DNA of 64,000 nucleotides, from NCBI RefSeq assembly GCF_027923705.1, contig NZ_AP026442.1, positions 2,852,001 through 2,916,000 of the forward strand, written 5' to 3'. Below are positions 60,797-64,000 of this stretch, piece by piece. The translations under genes were made by a program, and so were the position numbers. Position 1 is the stretch's first letter. The number at the start of each line of letters is the position of its first letter. This stretch comes from Cellulomonas sp. NTE-D12. GTDB lineage: Bacteria > Actinomycetota > Actinomycetes > Actinomycetales > Cellulomonadaceae. The notes beneath the pieces were generated by a model. That model was not told where the DNA came from, made no database searches, and was given only the letters and a program-made list of their open reading frames with translations.

Positions 60797-61989
60797 CGGA
60801 CGACCGCCTGGTCGCACGCCGGCACACCGGCCCGCGCCACGGAGTCCACGTGCTCACGCGGCACACGCACGCCCAGCCGCGTGGTGATCTCGTAGCTGAT
60901 CGTCCCGGCCGCGCGGGCCCAGTCCTCCGCCGTCGGACCTCCGTCCGCACCCGTCCCGAACAGCACCACCCGGTCCCCCGCTCTCTGCGTCGCCTCCGGC
61001 CCGAGGTCGAGCACGAACTGGTCCATGCACACGCGCCCCGCCACCCCGAGCGTGCGGCGCCCGACCTGCGCCGGCCCGCCGAGCCGCGCCCCGGACCCGG
61101 ACGCGTGCCGCGGGATCCCGTCCGCGTACCCCAGCGGCACCACGCCGAGGGTCGTCTCGCGGTCGGTCACGTACTGGTGCCCGTAGGACACGCCCTGGCC
61201 GGCCGGGACGCGTTTGACGGTCGCGAGCTCCGCCTCGAGGGTCATGGCCGGCACCAGCCCGAAGTCGGCCGGGCCGCCGAGCTGAGGCACCGGGGACAGC
61301 CCGTACACCGCCAGCCCGGGGCGGACCAGGTCGTAGTGCACGGCCGGCCGCGTCAACGTCGCCGCCGAGTTGGCGATGTGCCGCACCTCGAGCCGCGCAC
61401 CGGCGGCCTCGACCGTGCGCACCGCGTCGGCGAACACCTGCTCCTGGGCCCGGACGGTCGGGTGGTCGGGCTCGTCGGCGAACGCGAAGTGCGACCACAC
61501 GCCCACCAGACGGACGGCGCCCTCCGCCTCGGCACGCAACGCCGCCGCCGTCAGCTCCGGCAGCTGGTCCGGCAGCACGCCGTTGCGGCCCAGCCCGGTG
61601 TCGACCTTCAGGTGCACCCGGGCGGTGCGGCCGGCGGCGCGGGCGGCACGCAGCACCTCGTCGAGCGCCCACGGCGCGGCGACCGACACGTCGACGTCCG
61701 CCTCGATCGCCTCCCCGAGCGGGGCTCCGGGGGCGTACAGCCAGGTCAGCACGCGGGGCGCGGTCACCCCGGCGGCGCGCAGCGCGAGCGCCTCGGACAC
61801 CTGCGCGGTGCCGAGCCAGGTCGCGCCGGCCTCGACGGCGGCCGTCGCCACCGGCAGCAGCCCGTGGCCGTAGGCGTCCGCCTTGACCACGGCCATCACC
61901 TGCGCCGTGGGGGCGTGCTGGGCCAGGGCCCGCACGTTGCCGCGGATCGCGGCCAGGTCGACGACGGCACGGGCGGGGAAGCGGCTCAC
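60793..61989 (-). CDS. alr: Alanine racemase
   Basis: 398 residues. Makes D-alanine for peptidoglycan. The PLP-binding Lys is in AVVKADAYGHG; the C-terminal catalytic region has RVCMDQFVLDLG and SYEITTRLGVRVPR. GTG 61989. It heads the alr-tsaE-tsaB-rimI-sseA chain of overlapping genes. Confidence 0.96.
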   Translation of the reverse strand: MSRFPARAVVDLAAIRGNVRALAQHAPTAQVMAVVKADAYGHGLLPVATAAVEAGATWLGTAQVSEALALRAAGVTAPRVLTWLYAPGAPLGEAIEADVDVSVAAPWALDEVLRAARAAGRTARVHLKVDTGLGRNGVLPDQLPELTAAALRAEAEGAVRLVGVWSHFAFADEPDHPTVRAQEQVFADAVRTVEAAGARLEVRHIANSAATLTRPAVHYDLVRPGLAVYGLSPVPQLGGPADFGLVPAMTLEAELATVKRVPAGQGVSYGHQYVTDRETTLGVVPLGYADGIPRHASGSGARLGGPAQVGRRTLGVAGRVCMDQFVLDLGPEATQRAGDRVVLFGTGADGGPTAEDWARAAGTISYEITTRLGVRVPREHVDSVARAGVPACDQAVVR

Positions 61990-62036
61990 GGCCGTCAGTG
62001 TCTCACCGGCCCCGCGGACGGGCCCGAGGCTGCCCG

Positions 62037-62720
62037 TCAGCCGGGGTCGACCACCAGGTCGGCGCGGTCGGCCGTCGACACGATCAGCCGCGCGTTGGCC
62101 TCGTCGGGACCGAGCGACCACGCCCGTGCGGCGTCCGGCGCCTTGCCGAACCGCACGTGCCGGGCGATCAGGCGCTCGAGCCGCACCTCGTCGTCGACCG
62201 TGACGTACCAGGTCTCGTCCAGCAGCTCGGCCACCGGCCCGAACCCGTGCTCGCGCACCAGCAGGTAGTTGCCCTCGACGACCACCAGCGGGACGTCGGC
62301 CGGCACGGCCAGCGCACCGGCGATCGCGTTGTGCGCCTCGCGCCGGTACTCGGGCGCCCACACCGTCTCGCCGTCGACGGGCCGGCGCAGCCGTCGCAGC
62401 AGCGCGACGAAGCCGGCCGCGTCGAACGTGTCAGGCGCTCCCTTGCGGTCCGCCCGCCCCAACCGCTCGAGCGTCGTCTGCGCGAGGTGGAAGCCGTCCA
62501 TCGGCACGACGACGCAGTCCGCGCCGAACGCCTCGGCCAGCCGCGCGGACACCGTGGACTTCCCGGCCCCCGGCGCACCCGTGATCCCGAGGAGCCGCCG
62601 GTGCGCGGCACCGTCGGACGGTTCGGTGCCGTCGGCGGATGGTCTGGGCGGACGGTCCAGCAGCGCGCGGACCCGGTCGACCAGTGCGGACGGCAGCGGG
62701 GACGTCTCCGGGATCGTCAT
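62037..62720 (-). CDS. P-loop nucleoside/nucleotide kinase family protein
   Basis: 227 residues. P-loop GITGAPGAGKST, then VVPMDGFHLAQTTLERLG and VWAPEYRREAHNAI, the layout of the uridine-kinase/pantothenate-kinase-like group often annotated as a nucleoside kinase or fructose transport kinase. Substrate unknown. ATG 62720 overlaps the nnr stop (ATGA), so the two are coupled. Confidence 0.87.
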   Translation of the reverse strand: MTIPETSPLPSALVDRVRALLDRPPRPSADGTEPSDGAAHRRLLGITGAPGAGKSTVSARLAEAFGADCVVVPMDGFHLAQTTLERLGRADRKGAPDTFDAAGFVALLRRLRRPVDGETVWAPEYRREAHNAIAGALAVPADVPLVVVEGNYLLVREHGFGPVAELLDETWYVTVDDEVRLERLIARHVRFGKAPDAARAWSLGPDEANARLIVSTADRADLVVDPG

Positions 62721-64000
62721 GCGTCCTCCGCCGCCGTCTCGCGTGGCGCCACCAGCCCCGCCACCACACCGGGGAGCGCCTGCGCCACCGCAAGGGCCGC
62801 CACGGGTCCGCCGGGGTTCGCCGCCCGTGCCGCGCGACCGTGCACCGACGCGGCCGCGGCCGCGAGCGCCGCGACCAGGGTCGGGTCGGCCCGCACGTCG
62901 TCGGAACGACCGGCCAGCAGGGCGCCGAGCAGTCCGGTCAGCACGTCGCCCGCACCGGCGGTGGCCAGCCACGCCGGCGCCTCGGCCTGCGCGTACCGGG
63001 CGCCGTGCGGCCCTGCGACCACCGTCACGGCCCCCTTGAGCAGCACCGTGGCGCCGGTCAGCTGCTGCGCCCGGACCGCCCATCGCAGCGGCTCCCGCTC
63101 GACGTCCGCGCGCTCGACCGGTTCGCCTCGCACGCCGAGCAGGGTCGCCAGCTCCCCGGCGTGCGGGGTCAGCACCGTCAGCGGGGTCAGCCGGTCCGGC
63201 AGCAGCCCGAGCGCGCCCGCGTCCGCGACGACCGGGAGGTCGTCGGCCGCCGCCGCACCGAGCGCGTCCCGCACCCGTGCGGCTGCCACCTCGTCGTCGG
63301 GGTCGATCCCGGGACCGACCGCCCAGGCCTGCACCCTCCCGGTCCCGACGACCACCTCGGGCCGCGCGGCGAGCACCGCATCGCCGACGTCACCGACGTA
63401 CCGGACCATCCCGACGCCGGCCAGCACCGCGGCGCTGCTCACCAGGACCGCAGCGCCGGGGTACCGCGGCGTGCCGGCCACCACGCCGAGCACCCCGCGG
63501 GTGTACTTGTGGGCCGCTTCGCCGGGCACGGGCCACAGCGCCGCGAGGTCGTCGGCCCCGAGCCGCACCACGGCCGGCGTGCCGGCGTTCCGCAGCCCGA
63601 CGTCCACCACGTCGACCCGCCCGGCCAGAGCCGCCGCCGGCGGCAGCAGCAGCCCCGGCTTGGCGCAGCCGAACGTCACCGTGAGGTCCGCGGTCAGCAC
63701 GGGACCGGCGACGCTGCCGTCGTCCACCCCGATGCCGGAGGGCACGTCGACCGCCACCACCAGGGGCAGCCGCTCCACCGCCGCGAAGGCCCCCTGCAGG
63801 GCCGTGACCAGGGCCGCGCCCGTGCCGCGCAGGCCGCCCCGCGCCCCGATGCCGAGCATCCCGTCGAGCACCACGTCGGCCCGCGCCGCCAGAGCCGCCG
63901 CCGCTCGGACGGACGAGCCGTCGGACGAGCCGTCCGACGACCCGTCCAGCGACCGAAGCCGGCCCCCGGCCTCCCGGAAGGCCACCGACCCCTCCGGGTG
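62717..64000 (-). CDS. nnr: Bifunctional NAD(P)H-hydrate repair enzyme (partial, 5' end outside window)
   Basis: At least 427 residues. Repairs hydrated NAD(P)H: the N-terminal epimerase part (VVLDGMLGIGARGGLRG, VVAVDVPSGIGVDDG) is cut by the window edge, and the C-terminal ADP-dependent dehydratase is complete (HKYTRGVLGVVAGTPRYPGAA, VLTPHAGELATLLG, TAGAGDVLTGLLGALLAG). The open frame continues through 64000, so the start is not visible. Near the edge a three-copy tandem DGSS insert occurs. An Ala/Gly-rich product, as expected at this GC. Confidence 0.93.
   Translation of the reverse strand, partial: HPEGSVAFREAGGRLRSLDGSSDGSSDGSSVRAAAALAARADVVLDGMLGIGARGGLRGTGAALVTALQGAFAAVERLPLVVAVDVPSGIGVDDGSVAGPVLTADLTVTFGCAKPGLLLPPAAALAGRVDVVDVGLRNAGTPAVVRLGADDLAALWPVPGEAAHKYTRGVLGVVAGTPRYPGAAVLVSSAAVLAGVGMVRYVGDVGDAVLAARPEVVVGTGRVQAWAVGPGIDPDDEVAAARVRDALGAAAADDLPVVADAGALGLLPDRLTPLTVLTPHAGELATLLGVRGEPVERADVEREPLRWAVRAQQLTGATVLLKGAVTVVAGPHGARYAQAEAPAWLATAGAGDVLTGLLGALLAGRSDDVRADPTLVAALAAAAASVHGRAARAANPGGPVAALAVAQALPGVVAGLVAPRETAAEDA

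Noticed and set aside
63895..63960. Tandem DGSS-coding repeat in nnr as a possible variable locus.
   Set aside because: Three short copies in an in-frame linker; a change in number would keep the frame and probably has little effect.

Overview
The window is very GC-rich, uses many GTG starts, and carries marker genes that point to an actinomycete (whiB family, bldM, mycobacterial/streptomycete-type synteny around guaB and groES, TsaBDE, a phosphoketolase). Cellulomonadaceae is my inference from gene content, not something I could test by database search. It falls into two parts: a variable island (about 1-22.4 kb) and a conserved chromosomal backbone (about 22.5-64 kb).

Island. The left edge has short uncharacterised genes (2-1089) and a tyrosine recombinase (1427-2422, minus). 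Next comes a four-gene type I restriction-modification operon: hsdM (interrupted by a one-base frameshift), hsdS, a GIY-YIG nuclease with a C-terminal DUF4357/RAMA-like domain, and hsdR. It is followed by two overlapping very large genes (9538-17315): an uncharacterised 1055-residue protein and a 1537-residue DEAH helicase with zinc motifs and a DUF1998-like C-terminus. I read this pair as Druantia type III-like. Then come a convergent overlapping pair (DUF1828-like and DUF6978-like), a stand-alone AbiGi-like protein, a degenerate nuclease gene with two amber stops, a zinc-ribbon remnant, a 321-residue PIN-like protein and a frameshifted small gene. Decay is confined to this part; I saw no broken gene in the backbone.

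Backbone. guaA is followed by a heterodimeric ABC exporter with asymmetric nucleotide sites, a SURF1-like protein, and xfp-pta-ackA, which together convert sugar phosphates to acetate plus ATP. A GabD2-like aldehyde dehydrogenase precedes two adjacent PTS blocks on the minus strand: fruR-fruK-fruB-fruA-ptsH-ptsI and a mannitol-type block (DeoR repressor, zinc dehydrogenase, mtlA, mtlF). The two blocks have near-duplicate DeoR repressors.

Then comes a classical actinobacterial block: guaB3, an exonuclease, guaB, a BldM orthologue, a MerR-type regulator, a WhiD/WhiB3-type WhiB, and groES with two CIRCE-like elements. The sigma-factor gene often found beside bldM and the groEL normally found after groES are absent. 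The right end carries a THUMP-like methyltransferase, a GCS2 ligase, tsaD, a nitroreductase, a sulfurtransferase, rimI, tsaB, tsaE, alr, a P-loop kinase and nnr (cut by the window edge).

Several backbone housekeeping genes (guaA, guaB, guaB3, tsaD) share one start architecture: a TANNNT hexamer exactly six bases before the start codon, which predicts leaderless mRNAs.
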